Shown here: positions 1-8,728 of the stretch, in pieces | How positions within the stretch are numbered: position 1 is the first letter of the stretch | Layout: the number at the start of each line of letters is the position of its first letter | Source: Spirochaetae bacterium HGW-Spirochaetae-4 | GTDB taxonomy: Bacteria > Spirochaetota > Spirochaetia > Sphaerochaetales > Sphaerochaetaceae | DNA: 55,705 nucleotides | Direction: 5' to 3' | NCBI GenBank assembly: GCA_002839335.1 | Contig: PGXU01000019.1 | Location: forward strand, 1 to 55,705 | Position numbers and translations under genes: made by a program | Notes under the pieces: generated by a model | Told to the model about the DNA's origin: nothing | What the model saw: the letters and a program-made list of their open reading frames with translations, nothing else | Databases searched by the model: none

Positions 1-221
1 TCTCTTTCTTTTTTCACAAACACGCAGGGGAGATGGTTTATGTAAGAAATCTTATTCTAAAAATACTGCTTGACAAACGTCACATCATATCAGGGGCGGA
101 GTATCTCCCCCCTACGTTCCCTGCACTCACTCGGTAATGGACCAATAGCAATTGTTCCGCTACCCTCGTTTCGTTGGGGAATGAATGGCGAGCCGACAAT
201 TACTTGTGTGGTACAAGTGAC
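1..221. other. Intergenic left edge, no supported gene
   Basis: Non-coding stretch between the window edge and the stop codon of the AmmeMemoRadiSam radical SAM gene. A short frame beginning near base 32 runs into the dispersed repeat and has no convincing ribosome binding site, so I do not call it. The right half is repeat copy 1, listed separately. Confidence 0.6.
93..184. repeat. Dispersed intergenic repeat, copy 1 (3' part only)
   Basis: This stretch matches the second half of the copies near 13.8 and 47.4 kb. It has the block CCTACGTTCCCTGC, then CTCACTCGGTAATGGACCAAT, a partial stem GGACCAAT...ATTGTTCC, and the ending CCCTCGTTTCGTTGGGGAATG. The first half, with the GGAGGC hairpin, is missing. 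It sits about 40 bases past the stop of a minus-strand gene. Confidence 0.8.
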
Positions 222-1223
222 TCAGGAGAACCGTCCATAGATTCGCTGTCCACAACTTGCGCACACTCCACCCGGAATATTCTGTTGGGTTTCGTTGAAA
301 GCCTCTCCAGCGTAGGAATGTGAATGGATCAGTGTCTTGTGGCATGCCGGGCATACGGTCTTTTCCCACGCGTACAACGCACTGTTGCCTGCATAGACAT
401 GGGGAATTCCGACAGCCTCGGCAACCAGCAGCATCTCTTCAAGGAAACCCTCCGAGGTTGGAGGCAGCGCGGTCATCCGGTACTGGGGAAAAAATCGGCT
501 GAGATGCCAGACCTGCACACCCCGATCGGCCAATTGCCGGGCCATGGCCTTCACCATCTTTTCGGTGTGGATTCCCTCGATGAGCATGGTCGTCACCTCC
601 AGGATCGTATCCCGGTTCGCCGCGATTGTCTCCACCGCATCGAGGACAGGCAGCAACGCTCCGCCACAGTAATCCCGGTAGAACCGATCGTCACCCTTCA
701 CATCGATATTGAATGCGTCGATAAGGCCGAGGACTCTCTGCAGGGCACTCGGGGAAAAACTCCCATTGGTCACCATACAATTCAATTTCCCCTTGTCGCG
801 CACCAAGTGTGCCGTCTGTAGCATATAATCCTGCCAGACCAGGGGTTCGCTGTACGTGTAGCTCATGATCGGGGAACCGCTCTGCTCCATCATGCCTACC
901 AATTCCTGTGGAGTCACGGGCACCGGGCCTTCATGACCGTTCTTTCCCGGCCAGAAGGGACTGTCCGTTTGGGAGATGCGATGGTTCTGGCAAAATCTGC
1001 AGGTGTAGTTGCACCCGAACAGCGCGAACGAGAAGGTCTTGCGCCCGGGCAGGAAATGGTACATCGGCTTCTTTTCGATCGGATCGACACCGGATGCGAC
1101 AACCTCGCCAAAACCAAGGGTCACCAAGGCATCATCCGTATGCTTGCGCATGCCACAGATACCGGTCTTGCCCTCGGCCAACATGCATTGGTGCCAACAG
1201 AAATCGCACTGCAGGGAAGACAC
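222..1223 (-). CDS. amrS: AmmeMemoRadiSam system radical SAM enzyme
   Basis: A 333-residue radical SAM protein, last gene of a three-gene unit. The SAM cluster motif is CNYTCRFC (C71, C75, C78). An N-terminal cysteine set (C6, C9, C13, C23) and a C-terminal zinc-ribbon-like CPAC...CASC pair frame the barrel. The family resembles pyruvate formate-lyase activating enzymes and is named from its fixed neighbourhood with AMMECR1-like and Memo-like proteins; its substrate is not established. The ATG directly follows the stop of the A protein (1224), so the two are almost certainly translated from one message. Confidence 0.93.
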   Translation of the reverse strand: MSSLQCDFCWHQCMLAEGKTGICGMRKHTDDALVTLGFGEVVASGVDPIEKKPMYHFLPGRKTFSFALFGCNYTCRFCQNHRISQTDSPFWPGKNGHEGPVPVTPQELVGMMEQSGSPIMSYTYSEPLVWQDYMLQTAHLVRDKGKLNCMVTNGSFSPSALQRVLGLIDAFNIDVKGDDRFYRDYCGGALLPVLDAVETIAANRDTILEVTTMLIEGIHTEKMVKAMARQLADRGVQVWHLSRFFPQYRMTALPPTSEGFLEEMLLVAEAVGIPHVYAGNSALYAWEKTVCPACHKTLIHSHSYAGEAFNETQQNIPGGVCASCGQRIYGRFS

Positions 1224-1799
1224 CTACATATCCTCCTCGAACACCTCGGCCTGGAATACCTCGAACAGACATTCGCTTTGTTGCCAGGCCGTCGGATACA
1301 TCCCCGCCTTCATCGCCAGATGGTTGAGCATCGCATCCCTGTCCCACCCTTGTTCGGTCGCCACTTGTGGGAGGAATACCGCACGGTGATGCCCGCAGGT
1401 GAGCAACACGCCATCGGTTCCCACTACTATTTCCTCCGGGCTCTCGATAGGTCTCGGTATGGTCAATACGGAAATCTCGATCGTCAAGTGCGCAAGTTCC
1501 TCCAGATGTACCGCTTGGAAACGCGGATCATGGAAAGCACTCTCCCGAGCCAATCGCTGTATCAACCGGTACAGGGGTTTCTGCCCGAGGATATTGCCAA
1601 TGCATCCCCGCAAGGCACCGTCACCACCGGGCGAGATGCCCTTGCGTTTGAGGGTGACGAAAGCTCCTTCCGCTCCCTGCAACTCGTGGGGTGGGTTTCT
1701 CTCGATAAGGGCAAAGGTTGCAGACGGTTCCCCCGTTAGCGTTTCTTGGATCGATTCACGGGCTATGCGCAACAGGTGCTGCCTATTCTCTTCGTTCAT
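1224..1799 (-). CDS. amrA: AmmeMemoRadiSam system protein A (AMMECR1-like)
   Basis: A 191-residue AMMECR1-domain protein with the family block R-G-C-I-G-N in the middle and F-L-P-Q-V-A-T-E-Q-G-W-D near the C-terminus. I start at 1799 because this ATG overlaps the TGA of the B gene (ATGA), the usual arrangement of coupled genes; a longer frame reaching 1949 would run back into the B gene. The biochemical role of bacterial AMMECR1 proteins is unknown. It lies between the Memo-like and radical SAM genes, which supports a joint function. Confidence 0.92.
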   Translation of the reverse strand: MNEENRQHLLRIARESIQETLTGEPSATFALIERNPPHELQGAEGAFVTLKRKGISPGGDGALRGCIGNILGQKPLYRLIQRLARESAFHDPRFQAVHLEELAHLTIEISVLTIPRPIESPEEIVVGTDGVLLTCGHHRAVFLPQVATEQGWDRDAMLNHLAMKAGMYPTAWQQSECLFEVFQAEVFEEDM

Positions 1800-2707
1800 A
1801 GCAACCTCCAAAGGATTGAACAATAGGCTACGAATTCGGTCGCTTTCGTTCCCAGGACATCGAGCGACGTGTAGTAGTCGGCAACCCAACCCGACTGTTC
1901 CAACTGCACTCCCAGTGCGCTGACAATCGATGCGGCGGCGATACCACACACAGTCGAACGTCCCATCCGTTGGGTAAGAAAGACAGGTCCCAACTCGCCG
2001 TTGGCCAATTCCGTGGCCAACTTGAGGTCTGCCTGACGTACTTTCGCCGCAACGGCCGCATCGACATGCGCACCAAATGGCGCATGCCCAAACCGGTGGC
2101 CATAATGGGTGAAGTCACTCGATGCGATAACCAGTGTCTCGCCCCGCTCCAGGGTCTCGGCACCCAAGACTTCCACTAGGGATGCTGCCAACCGTTTGGC
2201 ATGGGTAGCATCGGTCACATGGGAGACCAGGGCCATGGAGACTGCGATCGGTTCGGTTTGCCGCATTTGCAGGTAGGCCAAGAACGGCAGGACCATTTCG
2301 ACCGCGTGTTCACGCTGGATGGCGTTGGTCGCATCGGGTCCATGTGTTTCCAAGCCGGTGCGGAAAGCCGACAACCGTCCCAATGGAGTATCGTATCCCG
2401 AAAAAGTACCGAACGAAAGCGTATCGTCTGGCAACACGATATTGTGCGAAGGTGAGAGGATCACCACCCGCTTGATGATCTTCGGGGCATTGCAGACCAG
2501 GTGCCCCAGTCCTCTGGCGCTGTAGGCCAATCCTGCATGGGGCAGGACCGCCAAGGCGATCGGTCCCCGGGCATCCTGCTGTGAACCGACAGTCTGGGCA
2601 GCTTGGATAGCAGCATCGATAGTCGAGCGCAGCACGTCAGGTTCGGCAGCATACCAGGTCCCCGCATACCATGCCTTGCGCACGGTGGGCGTTCCTTCAT
2701 TATCCAT
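1796..2707 (-). CDS. amrB: AmmeMemoRadiSam system protein B (Memo-like)
   Basis: A 303-residue Memo-family protein, related in fold to extradiol dioxygenases and first gene of the unit. The N-terminus has the typical R-x-A-W-Y-A-G-T-W-Y-A block, followed by L-P-H-A-G and the H-N/H-Y metal-site-like histidines (S-P-S-H-N, S-S-D-F-T-H-Y-G). The start at 2707 puts R-K-A-W-Y close to the N-terminus as in the family; the 36 upstream in-frame residues run into the terminator of the neighbouring oxidoreductase. The stop overlaps the start of protein A by four bases. Confidence 0.92.
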   Translation of the reverse strand: MDNEGTPTVRKAWYAGTWYAAEPDVLRSTIDAAIQAAQTVGSQQDARGPIALAVLPHAGLAYSARGLGHLVCNAPKIIKRVVILSPSHNIVLPDDTLSFGTFSGYDTPLGRLSAFRTGLETHGPDATNAIQREHAVEMVLPFLAYLQMRQTEPIAVSMALVSHVTDATHAKRLAASLVEVLGAETLERGETLVIASSDFTHYGHRFGHAPFGAHVDAAVAAKVRQADLKLATELANGELGPVFLTQRMGRSTVCGIAAASIVSALGVQLEQSGWVADYYTSLDVLGTKATEFVAYCSILWRLL

Positions 2708-2764
2708 ATCCGACTCCTTGGCACCAGTATACTCCACCAAATGCCTCCAGTACAGACTTGAACA

Positions 2765-2795
2765 AGAAAAGGCCCCGAACGCGAAGTCCGGGGCC
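2765..2795 (-). terminator. Rho-independent terminator of the Gfo/Idh/MocA gene
   Basis: On the minus strand a GGCCCCG arm, an 11-base loop and a CGGGGCC arm are followed by TTTTCTTG. It lies 36 bases past the oxidoreductase stop and before the Memo-like gene, so that gene should have its own promoter in 2708-2764. Confidence 0.8.
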
Positions 2796-2831
2796 GGTGT
2801 ATTGGGTATATCCATGTTCGATCACGATCTA

Positions 2832-4004
2832 TCAAAGGGTTATCCAGGCTGCTCCTTTCTCCGAGCTTTCCACACACGCGCCGATAAAACGGACGCCATC
2901 GACACCAGCTTCGACCGTGGGGAACTCCAACGCCTTGCGATCCAACTTTTTCCCCGCCTTCTTTGCCAACAAGGCATTCGCATAGGCCTTGTAGATGTTG
3001 GCGAACGCTTCGAACACTCCCTCCGGATGTCCCGAGGGCAACCGGTTGTACCGCTGGGCAGCATCGACGAATACATCGCGTCCCCGCGACCATCCTTGTG
3101 TGGCTTCCCCAAGTTTCACCATGGTGAAATGGTCGGGATGCTCCTGGAACCATTCGATAGTCCCCTTCGTACCGAATATCCTGACACGCAAACCATTGTC
3201 ATAGCCGATCGCAATTTGGCTCGACCAGTACAATCCCTTGGCACCGCTTGTATATTCGACCATGATGGTGGCATTGTCGTCCAACTGCCTTCCCTCGACA
3301 AACTTGTCCAACCGTGCGCTGAGCCGCTGTATCCGCAGTCCTGTCATGGTGGCAACCATATTCTCGACGTGCGAGCCGATATCTCCGACACAGTTCGACT
3401 TTCCGCTGAACGCGGGATCGGTACGCCAAGCGGCCTGGCGGTTTCCCGAGTCTTCGCTGCGGGTCGCCAGCCATTCCTGCGGGTACTCCGCATTGACGAA
3501 GCGGATGTCTCCGATTTCACCCGAGGCCACCAGATGGGCGATCTGCTTCACCGCGGGATACCCGGTATACGTATAGGTGACACCGAAGAGCAATTCCTTA
3601 CGTTCGGCCAGCTCGGCGAGTTCCTTGGCTTCATGGTATTCCACAGTCAACGGTTTGTCACATACCACATTGATACCGTGGTTCAAGAAGGACTTGCATG
3701 CTTCATAGTGCGCTGCATTCGGTGTCACGATGACGACGAAATCGATACCGTCGGGTCGTTCGGCCTCTTTTCGTGCCATCTCTTCGAACGACGGGTACAA
3801 GCGAGCCGGGTCCAGCCCCAGCGACGCGCCGAATTCATTGCTCTTGTGTGCATCCCGTGAAAAGACACCGCAAACCAGGGTTGCCTTGTCGTCCATGCGT
3901 ATGGCGGTCCTATGCACATCGCCGATAAACGCACCCGGCCCACCGCCGACCATGCCATAGGTCAGCCGGTCCACTCTCTTCTCTGTCTTACTTCCTTCTA
4001 TCAT
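2832..4004 (-). CDS. Gfo/Idh/MocA family oxidoreductase
   Basis: A 390-residue NAD(P)-dependent sugar or polyol dehydrogenase of the Gfo/Idh/MocA family. The Rossmann motif G-M-V-G-G-G-P-G is at residues 17-24, and C-D-K-P-L (K117) is the counterpart of the catalytic E-K-P lysine. A G-D-I-G-S-H-V-E-N block about halfway supplies the D..H substrate-site residues. The start at 4004 follows GAGGAG at good spacing; earlier in-frame residues are low-complexity and unsupported. Substrate not predictable. It stands alone between a terminator and a 368-base gap. Confidence 0.9.
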   Translation of the reverse strand: MIEGSKTEKRVDRLTYGMVGGGPGAFIGDVHRTAIRMDDKATLVCGVFSRDAHKSNEFGASLGLDPARLYPSFEEMARKEAERPDGIDFVVIVTPNAAHYEACKSFLNHGINVVCDKPLTVEYHEAKELAELAERKELLFGVTYTYTGYPAVKQIAHLVASGEIGDIRFVNAEYPQEWLATRSEDSGNRQAAWRTDPAFSGKSNCVGDIGSHVENMVATMTGLRIQRLSARLDKFVEGRQLDDNATIMVEYTSGAKGLYWSSQIAIGYDNGLRVRIFGTKGTIEWFQEHPDHFTMVKLGEATQGWSRGRDVFVDAAQRYNRLPSGHPEGVFEAFANIYKAYANALLAKKAGKKLDRKALEFPTVEAGVDGVRFIGACVESSEKGAAWITL

Positions 4005-4372
4005 GGTATACTCCTCATCACCTCGGCCATACGTGGCAAAACGCGAGATTTTGCTTGAATAGGGGAAAAAAGGAACCGCTCGATTTTCGAGCCGCTGACA
4101 CGTCTTGTACCTGCAGGAACAGAACCCCCTACCAGAAGGTACTATAGCATACTCTACAGACCACCAGAAAAAATACGCACGGATCAAACCACACTATCCG
4201 CATATCCAGTATCGTAGGGAAGCGGGGGCACTTGAATAGATAAAATTGCCATGGCATATCTGAAATTGACCTGAAAATCTGATGGGCAGTGCGGTCGCGA
4301 AGCCGATCGAAAAGGGAGGCATTTGCTGTTGCCGCCCTTTCCTCTGGTCCGGAATTCGGCTATATTGCATGC
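4005..4372. other. Divergent intergenic region with two hairpins
   Basis: This 368-base gap separates two divergent genes. It holds a perfect GCTCGA-TTT-TCGAGC hairpin (4078-4092) and a GCAAAA...TTTTGC pair near 4035-4053, both in the presumed leader of the oxidoreductase. TATAGT on the minus strand (4141-4146) is a possible -10 box. A TATATT at 4361-4366 lies just seven bases before the histidinol-phosphatase ATG, which lacks a clear Shine-Dalgarno sequence. No gene seen. Confidence 0.45.
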
Positions 4373-5227
4373 ATGGAACGAATCAAAGGGCTCTCCAACT
4401 TTCATACGCATTGCGGTCTCGACGATGGTGTCGGTACCATGGAAGAATATGTGCTCAGCGCACTTTCGAAAGGTTTTGGGGCACTGGGCTTTTCCTGCCA
4501 CGCTCCGGGGTCCCTCGAGGACCAGTGGCACATGGACAAGAAGGACTTCCCGTATTACCTTGAGGAGATAGACCGCTTGCGTACCCTATACCGTGACCGG
4601 TTGGAGATATATGTCGGTCTGGAATTGGATTACCTTGAGGATACAGAGGAACTTGTCGGGTCCGAATACCGCGACCAGTTGGACTATACGATCGCTTCCG
4701 TGCACCTGATGCGGCATACGAAATCGGGAACATACCTATCGATCGATGGACCGGTTGTCGAATTCGAAGCACTGTTGCAGGACAATTTCCGTGGAGATAT
4801 CCAAAAATTCGCCACCCATTACTTCACCTTGCAGGAACGCATGATCGCACAACATAACTTCGACCTGCTTGGACATTGCGATCTCATGAAGAAACTCAAT
4901 ACCGACAACAAATATTTCGATCCCAACAGTACGTGGTACCGCAAGGCAGCATCGCACCTGCTGAAAGTCGCCAGCAAACACAATGTCCGCATTGAAGTGA
5001 ATACCGGTGGAATTTCCCGCGGTGCGACCACAGAACCGTATCCTTCCATGGACATGCTGTCCGAGTGCTCGGAACTCGGCATTCCGGTGACCTTGTCATC
5101 CGATGCCCACCAAAGCTCGCATATCGATTTCTACTTTTCCCAAGCCGATGACCAACTGGTCCAGGTGGGATACCGGAATCTCGACGTGTTGCAACACGGC
5201 ATGTGGCAGACTGTCTCCATTGTCTAG
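4373..5227 (+). CDS. hisK: PHP-domain histidinol-phosphatase (HisJ/HisK type)
   Basis: A 284-residue PHP-family phosphoesterase, likely removing phosphate from histidinol phosphate in histidine biosynthesis. It begins with the metal-binding F-H-T-H-C block (residues 9-13), has the E-L-D-Y-L segment, S-V-H-L, L-G-H-C-D-L and ends with the S-S-D-A-H metal motif. The start at 4373 places the first histidines near the N-terminus as expected. No other his genes are nearby, so a different PHP phosphatase role cannot be excluded. No clear ribosome binding site; the message may be leaderless. Confidence 0.85.
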   Translation: MERIKGLSNFHTHCGLDDGVGTMEEYVLSALSKGFGALGFSCHAPGSLEDQWHMDKKDFPYYLEEIDRLRTLYRDRLEIYVGLELDYLEDTEELVGSEYRDQLDYTIASVHLMRHTKSGTYLSIDGPVVEFEALLQDNFRGDIQKFATHYFTLQERMIAQHNFDLLGHCDLMKKLNTDNKYFDPNSTWYRKAASHLLKVASKHNVRIEVNTGGISRGATTEPYPSMDMLSECSELGIPVTLSSDAHQSSHIDFYFSQADDQLVQVGYRNLDVLQHGMWQTVSIV

Positions 5228-5307
5228 TCGATCTTACGATAGACTCACCGATTGCATCCGCTGGCACTTCTCATTATACTTTTAAAAAGATAAAGGAGGA
5301 GGTCTCC

Positions 5308-5913
5308 ATGTCCACACCAATAGATGCCAAAGGCAAGGCTTGCCCCATCCCCTTCATGCTGGCCAAAGCACAAATCGATGCCGGAGAAACGGATTTCATC
5401 GTCGAAGTGGACAACAAGGCGGCTGTGGAGAATCTCAAGCGCCTGGCGAAATCCCAAGCATTCTCCACATCGGTAGAAATTGACGACAGCACCTTCAGGG
5501 TTGCTTTCCTTCGGTCTGGAGAAAAGCAGAAATCCGATAATCCCGCACCACAACCTGTATCGAATGGCCAAACCACAGCCAACTATGTCGTATTCATCGG
5601 GGACGATACCATGGGAACGGGAACCCATGAGTTGGGAAGGAACCTGGTCCGCATGTTTCTCTACACGCTCGACCAGGGAGAGGACCTTCCTTCCACGGTG
5701 CTTCTTATGAACAACGGGGTCAAGCTCGCTGTCGATGACGAACAATGTATCGGAACGTTCAAGTCGTTGCAGCAGAAGGGTGTCGACGTCATGGTCTGTG
5801 GAACCTGTCTCAACTATTACCACATCTTTGACAAGCTGCAGACCGGGACCGTGGGCAACATGTATGAGATTACCCAACGGTTCCTGGCTGCGGGCAAGGT
5901 GATCACGGTATGA
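5308..5913 (+). CDS. yedF: Sulfurtransferase-like selenium metabolism protein YedF
   Basis: A 201-residue two-domain protein. Residues 1-70 form a TusA-like domain with the C-P-I-P motif (C12); after a linker, residues about 90-201 form the DsrE-like domain with V-F-I-G-D-D and V-C-G-T-C-L. The family occurs mainly in bacteria with selenium metabolism genes; the exact role is unproven. The start follows a strong AGGAGGAGG. The last codon overlaps the next ATG (ATGA), so both are co-translated with the DUF3343 protein. Confidence 0.9.
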   Translation: MSTPIDAKGKACPIPFMLAKAQIDAGETDFIVEVDNKAAVENLKRLAKSQAFSTSVEIDDSTFRVAFLRSGEKQKSDNPAPQPVSNGQTTANYVVFIGDDTMGTGTHELGRNLVRMFLYTLDQGEDLPSTVLLMNNGVKLAVDDEQCIGTFKSLQQKGVDVMVCGTCLNYYHIFDKLQTGTVGNMYEITQRFLAAGKVITV

Positions 5914-6194
5914 ACGGGGAGAGTCGGACAATCCTCACCTTCCCATCGACCCACCATGCCATCGCGGCCCAAGAGAAGCTTCAACATGGTCACGTGCCGT
6001 TTATTGTCATTCCTACCCCTGTGGAAATAAGCAGCAATTGTGGTATCGCATTGTCCGTCGCCTCAGCCGATACGGCGATCGCCCGGCACCTGCTCATGGA
6101 ATCGGGAATCTCAAAGAACGACACAACATTCACCAAAGCCCGGATAATTGGTGGAAAATTGATAGTCCTGCCCCTAAGCGTTGACGGAGAATAG
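5910..6194 (+). CDS. DUF3343 putative Se/S carrier-like protein
   Basis: A 94-residue protein of the DUF3343 family, often annotated as a putative Se/S carrier. The family signature P-T-P-V-E-I-S-S-N-C-G is present, with a single conserved cysteine at residue 44. Coupled to yedF by ATGA overlap, which matches the usual pairing of the two families. No selenium genes such as selD or selA are visible in the window. Confidence 0.85.
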   Translation: MNGESRTILTFPSTHHAIAAQEKLQHGHVPFIVIPTPVEISSNCGIALSVASADTAIARHLLMESGISKNDTTFTKARIIGGKLIVLPLSVDGE

Positions 6195-6215
6195 AAAAAC
6201 GAATACAGTTTTTCC

Positions 6216-7181
6216 ATGGGCAGGAAGAAGATCACCATAGAGGACATAGCCCGGGAAGCTGGCGTAGGACTCGGAACCGTATCGCGTGTACTCAACAACA
6301 GTACACACGTCTCGGAAGAGACACGCAAGCGGGTGCTCGATATCGTGAAAGCCCGACAATACACTCCAAGTGCGGCAGCCAGCAAGTTGGCGCGCAACGA
6401 TGTGGTCGAATCGACCGTGGGATTGTTGCTTCCCGATATCGGAAACCATTACTTCTTCGAAATCTTCGAGACAATCTATCGCAAGTTCCGGGGTCTTGGC
6501 ATAGATTTGCTCATATTCAACTATGAGAAGCACAATCCGCGGATGATACAGAAGGTCCTGGATGCCCAGCTTTCGGCATTGCTCATATTCGCCTTCCAAC
6601 TGGACGACACCGAACGCGATTTGCTGAAACGGCGCAATGTCCGTTACCTCTACATTGACTATCCCAGGAACCATGAACACTGCATCTACACAGACAACGT
6701 CTATGGGGGTCGACTTGCGGCCCGATACCTTTTGTCCAAGGGTGTGGTTTCTCCATGCTATATCGCTGTCGAGCCGCCTGCCCAAGCGAACGCAGACCGC
6801 TATCTTGGGTTTTCGAGCGAATTGGCAGCCAATGGTATCAGCCATTGCGCAACCTTCCATGCGGGGCTATCGGAGGAATCGGGATATGAGACCGGTCGCC
6901 GGATCGTGCAGGATGGAAGGTACGACGGCGTGTTCTGCTACTGCGACGACATTGCCACAGGAGTCATACGGGCAGTCCGCGAAGCCCAGGCTCCCCTTCG
7001 GGTTATCGGGTTCGACGGCGTCAGGACAACCAAACACCTGGGACTGTCGACTGTCAGCCAGGAACCGGGAAGAATCGGCACCCAGGCCGCAACGTTGATC
7101 GTGAACATCATGCATGCGGAAAAGGAACCGGCTCCGGTGAAGCATCTGATTACTCCGATGCTTATCGACCGCAACAGCTAA
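6216..7181 (+). CDS. LacI-family transcriptional regulator
   Basis: A 321-residue LacI/GalR regulator with a helix-turn-helix at residues 6-27 (T-I-E-D-I-A-R-E-A-G...T-V-S-R-V-L-N), a hinge region, and a periplasmic-binding-like effector domain. The ribosome binding site is weak (GGAGA lies 27 bases back). It ends 12 bases before the convergent GH4 gene, which makes the alpha-glucoside operon its most likely target. Candidate operators with the LacI-type central CG are seen upstream of that operon's binding-protein gene. Confidence 0.9.
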   Translation: MGRKKITIEDIAREAGVGLGTVSRVLNNSTHVSEETRKRVLDIVKARQYTPSAAASKLARNDVVESTVGLLLPDIGNHYFFEIFETIYRKFRGLGIDLLIFNYEKHNPRMIQKVLDAQLSALLIFAFQLDDTERDLLKRRNVRYLYIDYPRNHEHCIYTDNVYGGRLAARYLLSKGVVSPCYIAVEPPAQANADRYLGFSSELAANGISHCATFHAGLSEESGYETGRRIVQDGRYDGVFCYCDDIATGVIRAVREAQAPLRVIGFDGVRTTKHLGLSTVSQEPGRIGTQAATLIVNIMHAEKEPAPVKHLITPMLIDRNS

Positions 7182-7193
7182 ATAGAAAAAGAC

Positions 7194-8552
7194 TTACGAA
7201 AGATATCCCAGCCAACGTCGCTGACGCTCGATCATGAGGTCCACCAATTCACCGACCACCCGGTATTGCCCGACCGCAGGGTTTGCCAACAATGCATGCA
7301 CCACATATTCCTTCTTGCCCGTGAGAACCGCGTCGGCTGTCAGGTCATAGACGCCGCAGTAATTGCGTAACAGCGCTGCAAATCCCTTGGGATAGTTGGG
7401 GAAAGCAATCGGTTCGAGACTTGACCGGTGTACTTTGGCTGGGACCTCTACAGCAATATTCGAGGGCAGCTCATCAATCAAGCCATCGTTCATGACATTT
7501 ACCGCAGGTTCCTCGTACCCGCTGTCACCCAGGATTCCTTCGATGATCAGTACCATGCGTTCGTCGCGCCGCAACTCGATCTTGGGTTTCACCTGTGCCA
7601 ACTCGAGTTGGTACAGGGTATAGAAATCCTTGATCCCCCTGTGGTCGACAACCTCGGGTGCCCAGGGGATGTACTCGCCGAAGTGGCTGTCCACTGTCAC
7701 GGGCATGAGCTTGTAGGTTTCCATGATCTCCTTGAACAGGGTACGGTCCGACCAGCTTTTCGCACTGCGATCGACATCAAGTACGACACGGTGTGTATTC
7801 CCTTCCGTGCGGGGAGCCTTTCCGGTACGCATGACGTAGGAGAGTATGTCCGAATACCCGATTTCCCGTTCAAAGAAGGCTGGGGCCTTCTCCAGGATAT
7901 CGGGATACGCATCCTTCCCCGAATCACGGTACCGGGCCTCGAGCAGGACACTGAAATGGTTCAGTCCTGCAGAACGAAGCTCCAGGTTTTCGAATGGGGT
8001 GTCGAGGATCGACGGAAGATACCGTTCGAGCGATACGACTTCATGGCACAAACCGACAAACTTCAAGCCGGGGTGCTTGCGCAAGACTGCTGTGGTGATC
8101 GCCGTCATGGGGTTCGAATAGTTGAAGACCCACGCGTCGGGACAAATCGAAGCGACATCGTCACAAATCTCCATGATGACAGGAGCGATACGCAAGGCGT
8201 GGAATACACCACCGGCACCACCGTTCTCACCATAGACCTGACGTATTCCATATTGTTGGGGAATCGTCCAATCCTCGTCCCACAGTTTGAAGCGGTTGCC
8301 CACTTCAATCGAAATGATCACGAAGTCGGCATGTGCGAGGGCTAGTTTCCTATCGGTGGTGGCGCTGACGGTAAAGGGCAACGGGTGTTCAGCCAAAAAG
8401 GCCTTGGCTTTCCCATGGACAACCGAAAGTGCCTCCCCGTTGATATCGACAAGGACTATCTCGGAACCATAGAGTTTCTCACTCTGGAAAAAGTCACCCA
8501 ATGTACCCAACCCGAATTGGGCACTGCCTGCTCCGATCAACACCAGTTTCAT
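7194..8552 (-). CDS. Glycoside hydrolase family 4 (alpha-glucosidase/alpha-galactosidase type)
   Basis: A 452-residue GH4 enzyme, a family that cleaves glycosides by an NAD- and Mn-dependent redox mechanism. It has the dinucleotide motif G-A-G-S-A-Q-F (7-13), N-Y-S-N-P (144-148), the metal-binding G-L-C-H-E (C169) and G-L-N-H-F (H199). The cysteine-containing metal site fits the AglA/MelA branch for unphosphorylated alpha-glycosides rather than 6-phospho-glycosides. It is the last gene of the alpha-glucoside operon, 176 bases after GH65, with a good AAGGAG. Confidence 0.9.
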   Translation of the reverse strand: MKLVLIGAGSAQFGLGTLGDFFQSEKLYGSEIVLVDINGEALSVVHGKAKAFLAEHPLPFTVSATTDRKLALAHADFVIISIEVGNRFKLWDEDWTIPQQYGIRQVYGENGGAGGVFHALRIAPVIMEICDDVASICPDAWVFNYSNPMTAITTAVLRKHPGLKFVGLCHEVVSLERYLPSILDTPFENLELRSAGLNHFSVLLEARYRDSGKDAYPDILEKAPAFFEREIGYSDILSYVMRTGKAPRTEGNTHRVVLDVDRSAKSWSDRTLFKEIMETYKLMPVTVDSHFGEYIPWAPEVVDHRGIKDFYTLYQLELAQVKPKIELRRDERMVLIIEGILGDSGYEEPAVNVMNDGLIDELPSNIAVEVPAKVHRSSLEPIAFPNYPKGFAALLRNYCGVYDLTADAVLTGKKEYVVHALLANPAVGQYRVVGELVDLMIERQRRWLGYLS

Positions 8553-8595
8553 ATAGCTTCTCCTTACTCATGGCCAGCACATATACAGCCTGTAC

Positions 8596-8621
8596 GCATA
8601 CCGATATTCTAGCCGGTATGC
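8596..8621. repeat. Inverted repeat between GH65 and GH4 genes
   Basis: Arms GCATACCG and CGGTATGC separated by 10 bases. No T-run follows on either strand, so it is not a standard terminator. It could be an operator or an mRNA-stabilising hairpin between the two cistrons. Confidence 0.4.
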
Positions 8622-8728
8622 CGACGAGCTTACAGTCTTTTTATGGTTTTTTCTCTGAAGGACTTCGTTTCTTTATCGCCCATTGGGGCGCCAAATCCCA
8701 CTTTATGTTCCCTGCCCCCGCCCGAAAA

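Noticed and set aside
32-145. Short plus-strand frame at the left edge
   Set aside because: It reads through the dispersed repeat and has no supporting homology or ribosome binding site.
2676-3860. 394-codon plus-strand frame opposite the Gfo/Idh/MocA gene
   Set aside because: No family match or ribosome binding site; it mirrors a well-supported minus-strand gene.
8596-8621. Terminator after the GH65 gene
   Set aside because: The inverted repeat has no T-run on either strand, so I list it only as an inverted repeat.
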